Part shown: positions 40,714 to 50,214 of the stretch, one piece after another | Numbering within the stretch: the stretch's first letter is position 1 | Layout: each line of letters starts with the position of its first letter | From: Thermoanaerobacterales bacterium | GTDB taxonomy: Bacteria > Bacillota > Thermosediminibacteria > Thermosediminibacterales > Tepidanaerobacteraceae | Length of the DNA: 64,000 nucleotides | Direction: 5' to 3' | NCBI GenBank assembly: GCA_012840135.1 | Contig: DUMA01000022.1 | Location: 1 to 64,000, forward strand | Notes under the pieces: model-generated | The model's input: the letters and a program-made list of their open reading frames with translations, nothing else | What the model was told of the DNA's origin: nothing | The model's database searches: none | Made by a program: the position numbers and the translations under genes

Positions 40714-40922
40714 CTGTAAAAGTAGTAGAAGTAGTGGGTGAATCAAAAAATAGCTGGCAGGAAGCTGTAGAAAATGCGGTGAAAGACGCCAGCAAGACAA
40801 TAAGAAATATTTCCGGGGTGGAAGTTTTAAATAATACTGCCAACGTTCAGAATGGAAAAATTGTCGAATATAAAGCCGATGTAGCAATTGCCTTTAAAGT
40901 AGATGGTTCAACTGAAGCTTAG
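40710..40922 (+). CDS. Dodecin family protein
   Basis: TVKVVEVVGESKNSWQEAVENAVKDASKTIRNISGVEVLNNTANVQNGKIVEYKADVAIAFKV. Confidence 0.9.
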   Translation: MTVKVVEVVGESKNSWQEAVENAVKDASKTIRNISGVEVLNNTANVQNGKIVEYKADVAIAFKVDGSTEA

Positions 40923-40951
40923 AAAAACGGGCACGCAAGTGCTCGTTTTTA
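40923..40951 (+). terminator. Intrinsic terminator with GCAA loop
   Basis: AAAACGGGCAC-GCAA-GTGCTCGTTTTT. Confidence 0.7.
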
Positions 40952-40975
40952 AAACAAAAAAAGGGAAGATTTTAA

Positions 40976-41425
40976 ATGCAAAAACTAACAAAAGAACAAC
41001 AGGATTATCAAAACTTTGTCAAACAAAAAAGACCAAAACCGCCTCTTTTAAAAAACATCCTTATGGCTTTTATAGTAGGCGGATTAATTTGTGTTGTTGG
41101 ACAGGTAATAATGAATTTTTATATTTCTAGAGGCATGAGTCCCAAAGAAGCGGGAGCTCCCACCTCCGCCACTATGGTATTTTTAGGAGCTTTTCTTACC
41201 GGCCTTGGAGTATACGATAAAATAGGTAAAAGAGCAGGTGCTGGTTCTATCGTGCCAATTACGGGTTTTGCCAATTCTATCGTATCACCTGCCATGGAAT
41301 TCAAAAGAGAAGGTTATGTGTTTGGAGTTGCGGCTAAAATGTTTGTGGTGGCAGGGCCTGTCATAGTATATGGTATGTGCTCTGCTGTAGTTATAGGATT
41401 AATCTATTATATTTTAAAACTATAG
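40976..41425 (+). CDS. spoVAC: Stage V sporulation protein AC
   Basis: KPPLLKNILMAFIVGGLICVVGQ; GRAGAGSIVPITGFANSIVSPAMEFKREG pattern. Confidence 0.96.
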   Translation: MQKLTKEQQDYQNFVKQKRPKPPLLKNILMAFIVGGLICVVGQVIMNFYISRGMSPKEAGAPTSATMVFLGAFLTGLGVYDKIGKRAGAGSIVPITGFANSIVSPAMEFKREGYVFGVAAKMFVVAGPVIVYGMCSAVVIGLIYYILKL

Positions 41426-41436
41426 GAGGAACCATC

Positions 41437-42447
41437 TTGGCAGGTAAAAAAATGGGTTTACAAACAATCAGATTTCAAAATCCTCCATCAATCATTGCAA
41501 CTTCTTCTATCGTTGGACCTAAAGAAGGTCAGGGCCCATTAAAAGATTATTTCGACCTTATTTTAAATGATAATATGTACAAAGAAAAAAGCTGGGAAAA
41601 GGCTGAAAGAAAAATATTAAAAGAAGCCGTAGAAATGGCTATTAAGAACAGCAATCTCCCTTATTCCAAAATAGAATATTTTATTGCTGGGGATCTTTTA
41701 AATCAAATTATATCTGCAGGATTTGCCGCCAGAGAATTAGGCTTTCCGTTTTTTGGAATATACGGGGCTTGCTCTACTGCAGCTGAAGGACTGGGCCTCG
41801 GGGCAATAATTATAGATGGAGGATTTGCAGACAACCTGGTGGTGGCCACTTCAAGTCATTACTGTACAGCCGAAAGACAGTACAGATTTCCGCTGGAACT
41901 GGGAAATCAAAGCCCCCCCACAGCACAATGGACCGTCACCGGTGCAGGAGCCGCTGTAATATCGTCCAGACCGCAAAATCCCAGAATAACATATGTCACT
42001 ACCGGTAAAGTCATAGATATGGGCGAAACAAACCCCAACGATATGGGTACTGCCATGGCGCCGGCTGCCGTGGATACCATAGTGCGCCACTTCAATGATA
42101 CAAACAGGACGCCCGATGATTACGACCTTATTGTCACCGGAGATTTAGCCAGCATTGGAAAGGATATTGCGGAAGAGCTTATAAAACAAAAAGGTTTCGA
42201 TGTATCAAATAAGTACACCGACTGTGGGTTAATGATTTTCGACCCACAGCAGGATGTCCATGCTGGCGGTAGCGGATGTGCTTGCGCAGCAGTAGTGACA
42301 TTCGGGTATCTTTATAAAGAAATGATGAAAGGTAAATACAACAGAATTTTACTGGTAGCAACTGGCGCACTTTTAAGCACCACGAGCACCCAACAGGGTG
42401 AAACCATTCCTTGTATTGCTCATGCGGTTGCTATAGAAAACCTTTAG
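41437..42447 (+). CDS. spoVAD: Stage V sporulation protein AD
   Basis: TTG start; thiolase-like fold; IIATSSIVGPKEGQGPL; YGACSTAAEGLGL. Confidence 0.96.
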   Translation: MAGKKMGLQTIRFQNPPSIIATSSIVGPKEGQGPLKDYFDLILNDNMYKEKSWEKAERKILKEAVEMAIKNSNLPYSKIEYFIAGDLLNQIISAGFAARELGFPFFGIYGACSTAAEGLGLGAIIIDGGFADNLVVATSSHYCTAERQYRFPLELGNQSPPTAQWTVTGAGAAVISSRPQNPRITYVTTGKVIDMGETNPNDMGTAMAPAAVDTIVRHFNDTNRTPDDYDLIVTGDLASIGKDIAEELIKQKGFDVSNKYTDCGLMIFDPQQDVHAGGSGCACAAVVTFGYLYKEMMKGKYNRILLVATGALLSTTSTQQGETIPCIAHAVAIENL

Positions 42448-42469
42448 GTTTTAGAGGAGACTATGTGAA

Positions 42470-42823
42470 ATGGATTATATTATGGCATTTGTAATAGGCG
42501 GATTAATTTGTGTAATAGGCCAGATTCTTATGGATACGACCAAATTGACTCCTGCCCATGTTCTGGTTTTGTTTGTTACTCTGGGAGCTGTATTAAGTGG
42601 ATTGGGACTTTATCAACCTCTTGTTGAAATAGGAAAGGCAGGAGCTACTATACCGCTGACCGGTTTTGGTCATACTTTGGTGACCGGTGTAATAGAAGAA
42701 GTAAATAAGAGGGGTTTGCTGGGAATCTTTACAGGTGGTCTAACATCGGCTGCTGCCGGGATAACAGCTGCGGTGGTATTCGGATATTTAATGGCGGTTC
42801 TGTTCAATCCTAAATCCAAGTAA
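42470..42823 (+). CDS. spoVAE: Stage V sporulation protein AE
   Basis: AFVIGGLICVIGQILMDTTKLTPAHVLVLFVTLGAVLSGLGLY. Confidence 0.95.
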   Translation: MDYIMAFVIGGLICVIGQILMDTTKLTPAHVLVLFVTLGAVLSGLGLYQPLVEIGKAGATIPLTGFGHTLVTGVIEEVNKRGLLGIFTGGLTSAAAGITAAVVFGYLMAVLFNPKSK

Positions 42824-42903
42824 AAAGGTTCAAAGTAATTTAACAGAAGCGGATGTTATTTAGAAATATTTCTGCTTTTCTATGCATTATAAAGGAGAAA
42901 AAG

Positions 42904-43284
42904 ATGTTTTTAGACATAACAGGAATAATCTTTACAGTTTTAATTGTAAGTCCCCGCTACTGGTTTTTAGTTCTTAGCATATCTTTAATAGAACTGATTT
43001 TTTCTATTTTTATTACCATTGTGTTTCACTTTGGAGTTACCGAAGTAATTGCTGGAGGCATTTTTTCATCAATCGTTTGGACACCTGGAAAAAAGGAATT
43101 TTTGCAATTGGTAGGTCCCCTTTTTTTGTTAATCACCGGTTTGGGTTCATTGAATCGCAATGAAATACTTTGGTTCGATCTAATCAACCCTCTGGCTAGC
43201 TATAAAAAACCATGGCCGGTTATGATGATAAAAACAGCTATTTTCAGGTTGATTGTTTTCTTCTTTTTCTTTACAGGCAATTAG
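42904..43284 (+). CDS. Hypothetical multi-TM protein
   Basis: ATG 42904 after AAAGGAGAAAAAG; at least three TM segments. Confidence 0.6.
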   Translation: MFLDITGIIFTVLIVSPRYWFLVLSISLIELIFSIFITIVFHFGVTEVIAGGIFSSIVWTPGKKEFLQLVGPLFLLITGLGSLNRNEILWFDLINPLASYKKPWPVMMIKTAIFRLIVFFFFFTGN

Positions 43285-43322
43285 AATGATGGATAGGATT
43301 ACTGAGAGGTGTATTTGACATC

Positions 43323-44303
43323 ATGAAAATTGGGATTCCCAGAGCGCTGTTTTTTTATCATTATTATCCATTGTGGGAGAGTTTTTTTAAGGATTTAGGG
43401 CAGGAGGTTGTTTTATCAAATCCCACAAACAAACAAATACTAAAAAATGGTATAGAAGTAGCTGTGGATGATGCATGCCTCCCTGTGAAGCTTTTTCACG
43501 GCCATGTGAGAGATATCGCCGGCAGAGCGGATGTCATATTCATTCCAAGGATAATAAGCATTGAACCGAAAAAGTATATTTGTCCTAAATTTCTTGGTTT
43601 ACCAGATATGATAAAACACAATCTGCCTGATTTACCACCTGTCATGGACATGACACTCAATTTGTACAATACAAAATTAAATATATTGGAACATTTTTTT
43701 GAAATAGGTAAGTACCTAAATAAAACACGTTTGGAAGTGATGAAAGCCTATTATGTTTCACATAAAAAGTTTTCATCATATAAAAAACACTTGAGAAAAT
43801 ACAGTGTTACACCTTATGAAATCTTAACTCAAAAAAATATCAAAACAATAAAACCCGATTTTACAGTTTTACTGCTGGGACATCCATACAATCTTTATGA
43901 TGACTTTATCAGTATGAATCTGATTAAAAAACTGCAGAAAAGAAATGTGAAAATAATAACATATGAAATGTTGAATGAAAAAAAAATAGTCCGGGGAACA
44001 AAAAAACTCACCAAAGATATGTTCTGGACGTTGGGTAATAATATTCTTGGATGTGCCTATTATCTTTTAGAAAATAGAAAAATCGATGGCATCATTCATG
44101 TGGCATCTTTTGGATGCGGTCCCGATTCTCTGGTCGGTGAACTTTTAGAGCATAAAGTTATTAGAGATTATAAAATACCTTTTTTGTACCTGACACTAGA
44201 TGAGCACTCCGGAGAAGCTGGATTTAATACCAGACTTGAAGCGTTTATAGATATTCTTGAAGGGAGAAAATTCAGTGAAAATAACATTTCCTCACATGGG
44301 TAA
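43323..44303 (+). CDS. Acyl-CoA dehydratase activase-related protein (DUF2229/HgdB-like)
   Basis: KIGIPRALFFYHYYPLWESFFKDLGQEVVLSNPTNK; DDACLPVKLFHGHV; FGCGPDSL; TLDEHSGEAGFNTRLEAFIDIL. Confidence 0.82.
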   Translation: MKIGIPRALFFYHYYPLWESFFKDLGQEVVLSNPTNKQILKNGIEVAVDDACLPVKLFHGHVRDIAGRADVIFIPRIISIEPKKYICPKFLGLPDMIKHNLPDLPPVMDMTLNLYNTKLNILEHFFEIGKYLNKTRLEVMKAYYVSHKKFSSYKKHLRKYSVTPYEILTQKNIKTIKPDFTVLLLGHPYNLYDDFISMNLIKKLQKRNVKIITYEMLNEKKIVRGTKKLTKDMFWTLGNNILGCAYYLLENRKIDGIIHVASFGCGPDSLVGELLEHKVIRDYKIPFLYLTLDEHSGEAGFNTRLEAFIDILEGRKFSENNISSHG

Positions 44304-45390
44304 TATCTATATCCCCTTAAAAAGTTTTTTTGAAAGCCTGGAAGTAGAAGTAGTGGTACCGCCCCCTTGCAGTAAAAAAACCATTGAGCTGGGTTTAAAA
44401 TACTCACCTGAATTTGCATGTCTTCCGTTGAAAATAAATGTGGGGAATTTTATCGAAGCTCTGGAAAATGGTGCAGATACCATAATAATGGCGGGCGGGG
44501 TTGGACCTTGCAGGTTTGGGTATTATGCAGAAGTTCAAAGGGAAATACTGAAAGATCTTGGTTATGAGTTTAATATGGTGGTACTGGAACCCCCAAGAGG
44601 TCACTTTTTAGAATTGTTTCACAAACTTTTAACGATAACCAACAAAAGGAAACATACTTACATGGATATAATAAAAGCAGGAAAACTTGCCTGGGAAAAG
44701 GCAATGTTGTTGGATGAACTCGATGTATTGGCTTGCAAGGCAAGACCACGAGAAGCATTGACAGGGCAAACAGATAAATGTTACAGAATAGCCATTGAAA
44801 TGATAGACCGGACAAAAGAAATAAGTGGGATAAAACAATTAAGGCAAGAAATAAAAATTATGTTTGATGATATAAAAACCAGAGTTGAATCAAATCCACC
44901 AAGAATTGGTATAATAGGAGAGATTTACACTGTTCTTGAACCATACGCGAACCTCAACATAGAAAAACAACTCGGTGAAATGGGGGCAGAGGTTTATAGA
45001 AGTATATATATTACGGATTGGCTTCGCCATAATCTGCTTCCATCTTCCTTAAAACCCAGGGAGTACAAGATGCTTCTTGAAATGTCAAAACCGTATATTA
45101 ATTGTTTTATCGGGGGTCATGGCCAGGAAACGGTAGCCCAAGTGGCCAGACTGGCCAGAGAGGGATTTAATGGAGTTATTCAACTTCTGCCTTTTACTTG
45201 CATGCCTGAAATAGTGGCTAAGAGTGTGCTCCCCAGTGCAAGTAAAAAATATTCTATTCCAGTCATGACACTGGTGCTGGATGAACATGCGGCGGAAGCG
45301 GGCTTCAGAACCCGTCTGGAGGCTTTTGTGGACATGATTAATCATAAATCGGAGGTAGAAAGTTTAGATGAGGTGTTCACTCGGAATTGA
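44275..45390 (+). CDS. HgdB/DUF2229-like protein, second copy
   Basis: KITFPHMGNIYIPLKSFFESLEVEVVVPPPCSKKTIELGLKYSPEFACLPLK; LDEHAAEAGFRTRLEAFVDMI; GTG start. Confidence 0.8.
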   Translation: MKITFPHMGNIYIPLKSFFESLEVEVVVPPPCSKKTIELGLKYSPEFACLPLKINVGNFIEALENGADTIIMAGGVGPCRFGYYAEVQREILKDLGYEFNMVVLEPPRGHFLELFHKLLTITNKRKHTYMDIIKAGKLAWEKAMLLDELDVLACKARPREALTGQTDKCYRIAIEMIDRTKEISGIKQLRQEIKIMFDDIKTRVESNPPRIGIIGEIYTVLEPYANLNIEKQLGEMGAEVYRSIYITDWLRHNLLPSSLKPREYKMLLEMSKPYINCFIGGHGQETVAQVARLAREGFNGVIQLLPFTCMPEIVAKSVLPSASKKYSIPVMTLVLDEHAAEAGFRTRLEAFVDMINHKSEVESLDEVFTRN

Positions 45391-46336
45391 CGTGGGTTCG
45401 GTAAGTACAAACCTTGTTTTATTGGATGAAAAAAATAATGTTATCAGAACGCTATATTTAAGCACAGCAGGAAGGCCGATAGAAGTGCTCATGGAAGGTC
45501 TTAAAATGCTGCAGGATGAGTTTAACGATTCTCTTGAAATTATTGCTGTAGGTACAACTGGAAGCGGAAGACAATTGGCGTCGGTGCTGGTAGGGGCCGA
45601 TATAATAAAAAATGAAATTACAGCCCATGCGGTAGCCGCACTGGAGGAGTATCCCGAAACTCAAACCATACTTGAAATAGGAGGCCAGGATTCAAAGATT
45701 ATAATTTTAAAAAATAAAATAGTGGTGGATTTCGCCATGAATACTGTATGTGCTGCCGGGACTGGTTCGTTTCTTGATAGGCAAGCCCAGAGGCTGGGCA
45801 TACCTATTGAGGAATTCGGTAAAATGGCGCTTAAATCTAGTATACCTACAAGAATTGCAGGTCGGTGTGCGGTGTTTGCAGAATCAGACATGATACACAA
45901 ACAACAGATGGGACATAAAGTTGAGGATATAATCTGGGGACTTTGCCAGGCGCTGGTAAGAAACTATTTGGCCAATGTGGCCAAAGGGAAGGAAATCAGG
46001 CCGTTAGTCCTTTTTCAAGGCGGTGTGGCAGCTAATTCAGGTATAAAAAAGGCGTTTGAAGAAGAACTCGGTCTGAATGTAATAGTGCCCAAACATTATA
46101 ATGTCATGGGAGCCATCGGAGCAGCAATACTGGCTAAAAAACACATAATGCAATCGGGAAGAAAAAGAACTAATTTCCTCGGATTTAACACCACTTTAAG
46201 AAATTATGAAGTAAAGGCTTTTGAGTGTAAAGGATGTCCCAATTCTTGCGAGATAATTCAAATATACGGTAATGAAAGACTGATGGCTCGCTGGGGAGAC
46301 AAATGCGGCAAATGGTCTTCTTCGCTGGCGGTTTAA
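45368..46336 (+). CDS. Acyl-CoA dehydratase activase (HgdC/BadF family ASKHA ATPase)
   Basis: SLGIDVGSVSTNLVLLDE; EIGGQDSKIIILK; NTVCAAGTGSFLDRQAQRLGI; GGVAANSGIKKAFEEELG. Confidence 0.93.
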   Translation: MRCSLGIDVGSVSTNLVLLDEKNNVIRTLYLSTAGRPIEVLMEGLKMLQDEFNDSLEIIAVGTTGSGRQLASVLVGADIIKNEITAHAVAALEEYPETQTILEIGGQDSKIIILKNKIVVDFAMNTVCAAGTGSFLDRQAQRLGIPIEEFGKMALKSSIPTRIAGRCAVFAESDMIHKQQMGHKVEDIIWGLCQALVRNYLANVAKGKEIRPLVLFQGGVAANSGIKKAFEEELGLNVIVPKHYNVMGAIGAAILAKKHIMQSGRKRTNFLGFNTTLRNYEVKAFECKGCPNSCEIIQIYGNERLMARWGDKCGKWSSSLAV

Positions 46337-46410
46337 ATTAATAAAAATTTAATAAAAATATACTTGACAACCCAGACTACGGTATGTTATATTTTAAAAA
46401 ATTAAATAAG

Positions 46411-46576
46411 GAACCTCATCTCGACAAGAGTTGAGGTAGAGGCGCGGTGAATCAAGAGTATCCTTGCGGAGGCTGGAAACCGATAATGTAAGGAAAAAGG
46501 GATCACCGCCGAAGTACGGTTTTTATCCGGAGAACCGTGCTGGGACCATAGCCGAACAGGTATGGTACTGTCACCA
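46411..46576 (+). promoter_or_regulatory. Lysine riboswitch (L box) upstream of lysA
   Basis: AGAGGCGCGG...AAGAGTAT...GATCACCGCCGAAG...CTGGGACCATAGCCGAACAGGTATGGTACTGTCA; located upstream of diaminopimelate decarboxylase. Confidence 0.93.
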
Positions 46577-46653
46577 AAAAAATCCCGATTTTTTTGGTGG
46601 AGCGCTACTTCAGTTTAGGGAAAGAGAGGAGGTATTTGCCTTTAGACCATTGG

Positions 46654-46720
46654 ACAACCGGCAAATATCTTTGGTTGTCTTTTTTTTATACAACCGGCAA
46701 ATATCTACGGTTGTTTTTTT
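46654..46720 (+). terminator. Tandem duplicated intrinsic terminators after the lysine riboswitch
   Basis: ACAACCGGCAAATATCTTTGGTTGT + T tract (46654-46687) and ACAACCGGCAAATATCTACGGTTGT + T tract (46690-46720). Confidence 0.85.
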
Positions 46721-46849
46721 ATTTTAAAATGCGCAGAAAAACAAATATAAATACACAATTTTTAAAATCCATGCATCATTAATACAGGATTTCCCTTAGT
46801 ACAGTTCAAAAAAGCTGCAGCTCTTTAAATTTTTGAAAGGAGAATATTA

Positions 46850-48175
46850 ATGCTATTTGGTACTGCTAGAATTAATAAATTGAATCATTTAGAGATTGGT
46901 GGCTGTGACACCGTAGACCTGGTAAAAGAATTCGGGACTCCGCTTTATTTAATGGATGAAGAATATATCAGGAATAACTGCCGTTTATATAAAAATACTC
47001 TGGCGAAGCTTCATGAAAACAGTGAAGTTATTTATGCCGGGAAAGCCTTTTTAACAATGGGCATGTGTAAAATTATTGAAGAAGAAGATTTGGGGCTGGA
47101 TGTGGTATCCGGCGGCGAGCTATATACAGCCATAAGTGCGGATTTTCCGGCCCAAAGGATTTACTTTCACGGAAATAACAAATCCTATGAAGAACTTAAG
47201 ATGGCTGTAGAATACGGTGTAGGGAGAATCATCGTAGATAACTTCTACGAATTGGAAATGCTCAAAGACCTTGCTAAAAAGCGGCGTGGCAAGATAAAAA
47301 TTTTGCTAAGGATTACGCCAGGTATAGAAGCTCATACACATGATTACATTAAAACTGGTCAACTTGATTCAAAGTTTGGATTCGGCCTTGAGAACAGCCA
47401 TGCTGTAATGGCGGTGGAGCATGCGCTAAGTTCACCGGGCATAAAACTTATGGGATTTCACTGTCACATTGGGTCCCAAATATTTGAAAAGGAGCCTTTT
47501 AATATGGCGGCGGAGGTCATGCTTAAATTTGCCCGGGACGTCCATAAAAGGTTCGGCATCGAAATGAATGAAATAGATTTTGGAGGGGGATTTGGCATAA
47601 AGTATGTCGATAGCGACAGACCCCTTTCTGTTGAAACCTATCTGGAAACATTGGTAGATTCAGTAAAATTGTGGTCCGCAAGACTAGATATAAAAACTCC
47701 TAAAATTTTAATAGAGCCTGGAAGAGCTATAGTGGGTGCTGCCGGAACAACACTTTACACCATAGGCTCGATTAAAAATATTCCTAACGTGAGAAAGTAT
47801 GTAAGCGTAGACGGAGGTATGAGTGATAATATCAGGCCTGCATTATACGGGGCCAAATACAGCGCCATGGTGGCAAACAAGGCAGGAAATCCGCCTGAAG
47901 AAAAGGTTTCCATAGCAGGGAAGTGCTGCGAGTCCGGAGATATGCTAATATGGGATATAGACCTTCCAAGAGTTGTTCCGGGCGATATTCTGGCCATTTT
48001 TTGCACAGGAGCGTATCATTATACCATGTCCAGCAATTATAATATGATTCCAAGACCTGCAGTGGTATTTGTAAAAGACGGTAGCGCCCGTTTGATGATT
48101 CAAAGAGAAACTTATGAAGACCTGCTGAGAAATGAAATTTTTATGACCAATAAAAAATCTGTTTTCTTTGCTTAG
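46850..48175 (+). CDS. lysA: Diaminopimelate decarboxylase
   Basis: YAGKAFLTMGMCKIIEEEDLGLDVVSGGELYTA; FGGGFGIKY; KCCESGDMLIWD. Confidence 0.97.
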   Translation: MLFGTARINKLNHLEIGGCDTVDLVKEFGTPLYLMDEEYIRNNCRLYKNTLAKLHENSEVIYAGKAFLTMGMCKIIEEEDLGLDVVSGGELYTAISADFPAQRIYFHGNNKSYEELKMAVEYGVGRIIVDNFYELEMLKDLAKKRRGKIKILLRITPGIEAHTHDYIKTGQLDSKFGFGLENSHAVMAVEHALSSPGIKLMGFHCHIGSQIFEKEPFNMAAEVMLKFARDVHKRFGIEMNEIDFGGGFGIKYVDSDRPLSVETYLETLVDSVKLWSARLDIKTPKILIEPGRAIVGAAGTTLYTIGSIKNIPNVRKYVSVDGGMSDNIRPALYGAKYSAMVANKAGNPPEEKVSIAGKCCESGDMLIWDIDLPRVVPGDILAIFCTGAYHYTMSSNYNMIPRPAVVFVKDGSARLMIQRETYEDLLRNEIFMTNKKSVFFA

Positions 48176-48183
48176 GATTTTTA

Positions 48184-48208
48184 AAGTGCGCAAAAGCGCA
48201 CTTTTTTC
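48184..48208 (+). terminator. Intrinsic terminator after lysA
   Basis: AAGTGCGC-AAAA-GCGCACTT-TTTT. Confidence 0.9.
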
Positions 48209-48270
48209 ATTTAAATATAAATGATATAATAATAACGATATATTAAAAGGTAAAGAAAGGAAGTAGATTC

Positions 48271-48894
48271 ATGGCCAATTTTTTCGGACCCGAGATGCTG
48301 TTAAGGATACCTGCTTTATTAATAGCCATTACCTTCCACGAATATGCTCATGCCAGAGTATCATACGCATTAGGGGACCCCACGCCACGATGGACCGGAA
48401 GGCTATCTTTGAACCCCATTGCTCATCTTGATCCGGTAGGATTGCTGATGCTATGGATTTTTCGGTTCGGATGGGCCAAACCTGTCCAGATAAATCCTTC
48501 ATATTACAGAGACCCCAAAAGCGGCATATTGCTGGTATCGGTAGCCGGTCCTCTTTCTAACTTGTTTCTGGCGTTTATTACCTTGGTTTTAATTAAACTG
48601 AATTTATTCTACGGCGGGATTTTATCAACATTTATTCATATACTTTTTGTCTATAATCTTGTGCTGGCAGTTTTTAATCTAATACCAATTCCTCCACTTG
48701 ACGGATCTAAAATTTTGATGAGTTTGCTGCCGGGAAGACAGGATCATCTATTCTCTCAAATGGAATCATACGGGCCACTGATTCTTATACTATTGGTTTA
48801 TTTCGGACTTTTAAATGTTGTTCTGGATCCTCTTATTACTTTTGTCCAGATAGGACTTGATGCATTGTCTGATCTAATTTTACTCAGGTTTTAG
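48271..48894 (+). CDS. Site-2 protease family (M50) membrane metalloprotease
   Basis: TFHEYAHARVSYALGD HExxH; NPIAHLDPVG; NLIPIPPLDGSKIL. Confidence 0.93.
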   Translation: MANFFGPEMLLRIPALLIAITFHEYAHARVSYALGDPTPRWTGRLSLNPIAHLDPVGLLMLWIFRFGWAKPVQINPSYYRDPKSGILLVSVAGPLSNLFLAFITLVLIKLNLFYGGILSTFIHILFVYNLVLAVFNLIPIPPLDGSKILMSLLPGRQDHLFSQMESYGPLILILLVYFGLLNVVLDPLITFVQIGLDALSDLILLRF

Positions 48895-48915
48895 GTGCAG
48901 TTAAGGGTGAATTTT

Positions 48916-49656
48916 ATGGCGCTCAATGTAAAACTCGAAGCCTTCGAAGGGCCCTTTGACCTTCTTTTTCATCTTATAGAAAAAAATCAGATAGATATTT
49001 ACGATATACCCATTGCCCAATTGACGGATCAGTATTTGGAATATCTAAAAGACATTGAAGAAGACAAAATAGATCTCGCCAGCGAATTTTTGGTAATGGC
49101 TGCCACTCTTTTGAGCATTAAATCCAGAATGTTACTACCAGTCCCAAAAGATGATCAGGTTCAACTGGAACTGGCAGTGGGGGATGATGAAATCGATCCA
49201 AGGGCAGAACTTGTAAATAAATTGGTCGAGTATAAAAAGTATAAAGAGATGGCAGAAGTTTTAAAAAAACGCGAAGAAGAACAACGAAAATTATTAAAGA
49301 GAACTCCTGAAGACCTGTCATATATGTGGAATGAAGAATTTACAATACCCAATATTGATCTTGAAAATATGAAGTCTATTTTTAGAAATTTAATTATGAA
49401 AAAAAAGCAGGAGGAAAAAGTACGTACGATTTCAAAGGATACATATCCCCTGGTAAAAAGAATAAAAGAGGTATATAAAATCATTGCCGAAAGATCCAGT
49501 GTGTTTTTCAGCAAATTATTAAACAAAAAATGTTCTAAACTTGAACTAATTGTAACATTTCTGGCCATTCTTGAATTGATTAAGATGAACAAAATAATAG
49601 CTGTTCAGAAACGCCTTTTTGATGAGATTCTGGTGACGCGCAGGGAGGTTCGGTAA
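48916..49656 (+). CDS. scpA: Segregation and condensation protein A
   Basis: LEAFEGPFDLLFHLIEKNQIDIYDIPIAQLTDQYLEYL. Confidence 0.96.
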   Translation: MALNVKLEAFEGPFDLLFHLIEKNQIDIYDIPIAQLTDQYLEYLKDIEEDKIDLASEFLVMAATLLSIKSRMLLPVPKDDQVQLELAVGDDEIDPRAELVNKLVEYKKYKEMAEVLKKREEEQRKLLKRTPEDLSYMWNEEFTIPNIDLENMKSIFRNLIMKKKQEEKVRTISKDTYPLVKRIKEVYKIIAERSSVFFSKLLNKKCSKLELIVTFLAILELIKMNKIIAVQKRLFDEILVTRREVR

Positions 49657-50162
49657 TGGAAATAGAAAAGTTAATGGCAATAGTTGAAGGCATCTTATTT
49701 GTATCGGGCGACCCTGTCAATATCGATGATTTATCTAAAACTTTGGAAATTCCGGAGGACGAGCTATTGTATTGTGTTCAAAAGCTGCAGGAAGAATTAT
49801 CTTCTCCCTCAAGAGGTATTATGATTTCACAAGTGGGAAGATGTTTGAGGCTTACGACAAAGCCGGATGTTTTTTCTTATGTGGAAAAAATGTTCAAACC
49901 TAAAATAAACTCACAGCTTTCAAGAGCTGCTCTGGAAACCCTGGCCATAATCCTTTTCAAACAACCTGTTACAAAAACTGAAATAGAAGCAATTAGAGGG
50001 GTGAATGTGGAGAAAGCCCTAAATAGCCTTCAAGAAAAAAAACTGATCCATGAGATTGGCCGCATGGATGCACCAGGGCGACCAATCCTCTACGGTACTA
50101 CCGATTACTGCATGGAATACTTTGGTATATCATCATTAGAAGATATTAATAATATATCATGA
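49656..50162 (+). CDS. scpB: Segregation and condensation protein B
   Basis: AIVEGILFVSGDPV; LSRAALETLAIILFKQPVTKTEIEAIRGVN; GRPILYGTTDYCMEYFGI. Confidence 0.96.
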   Translation: MEIEKLMAIVEGILFVSGDPVNIDDLSKTLEIPEDELLYCVQKLQEELSSPSRGIMISQVGRCLRLTTKPDVFSYVEKMFKPKINSQLSRAALETLAIILFKQPVTKTEIEAIRGVNVEKALNSLQEKKLIHEIGRMDAPGRPILYGTTDYCMEYFGISSLEDINNIS

Positions 50163-50214
50163 ATTTTTTGTATCATTTTCCATAAACTAAGAAAAAAAGT
50201 TAAAGGGGATTGCC

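Noticed and set aside
46464-46782. Plus-strand ORFs 46464-46727 and 46594-46782
   Set aside because: Overlap the lysine riboswitch and its terminators; the translated repeats come from the duplicated terminator sequence.
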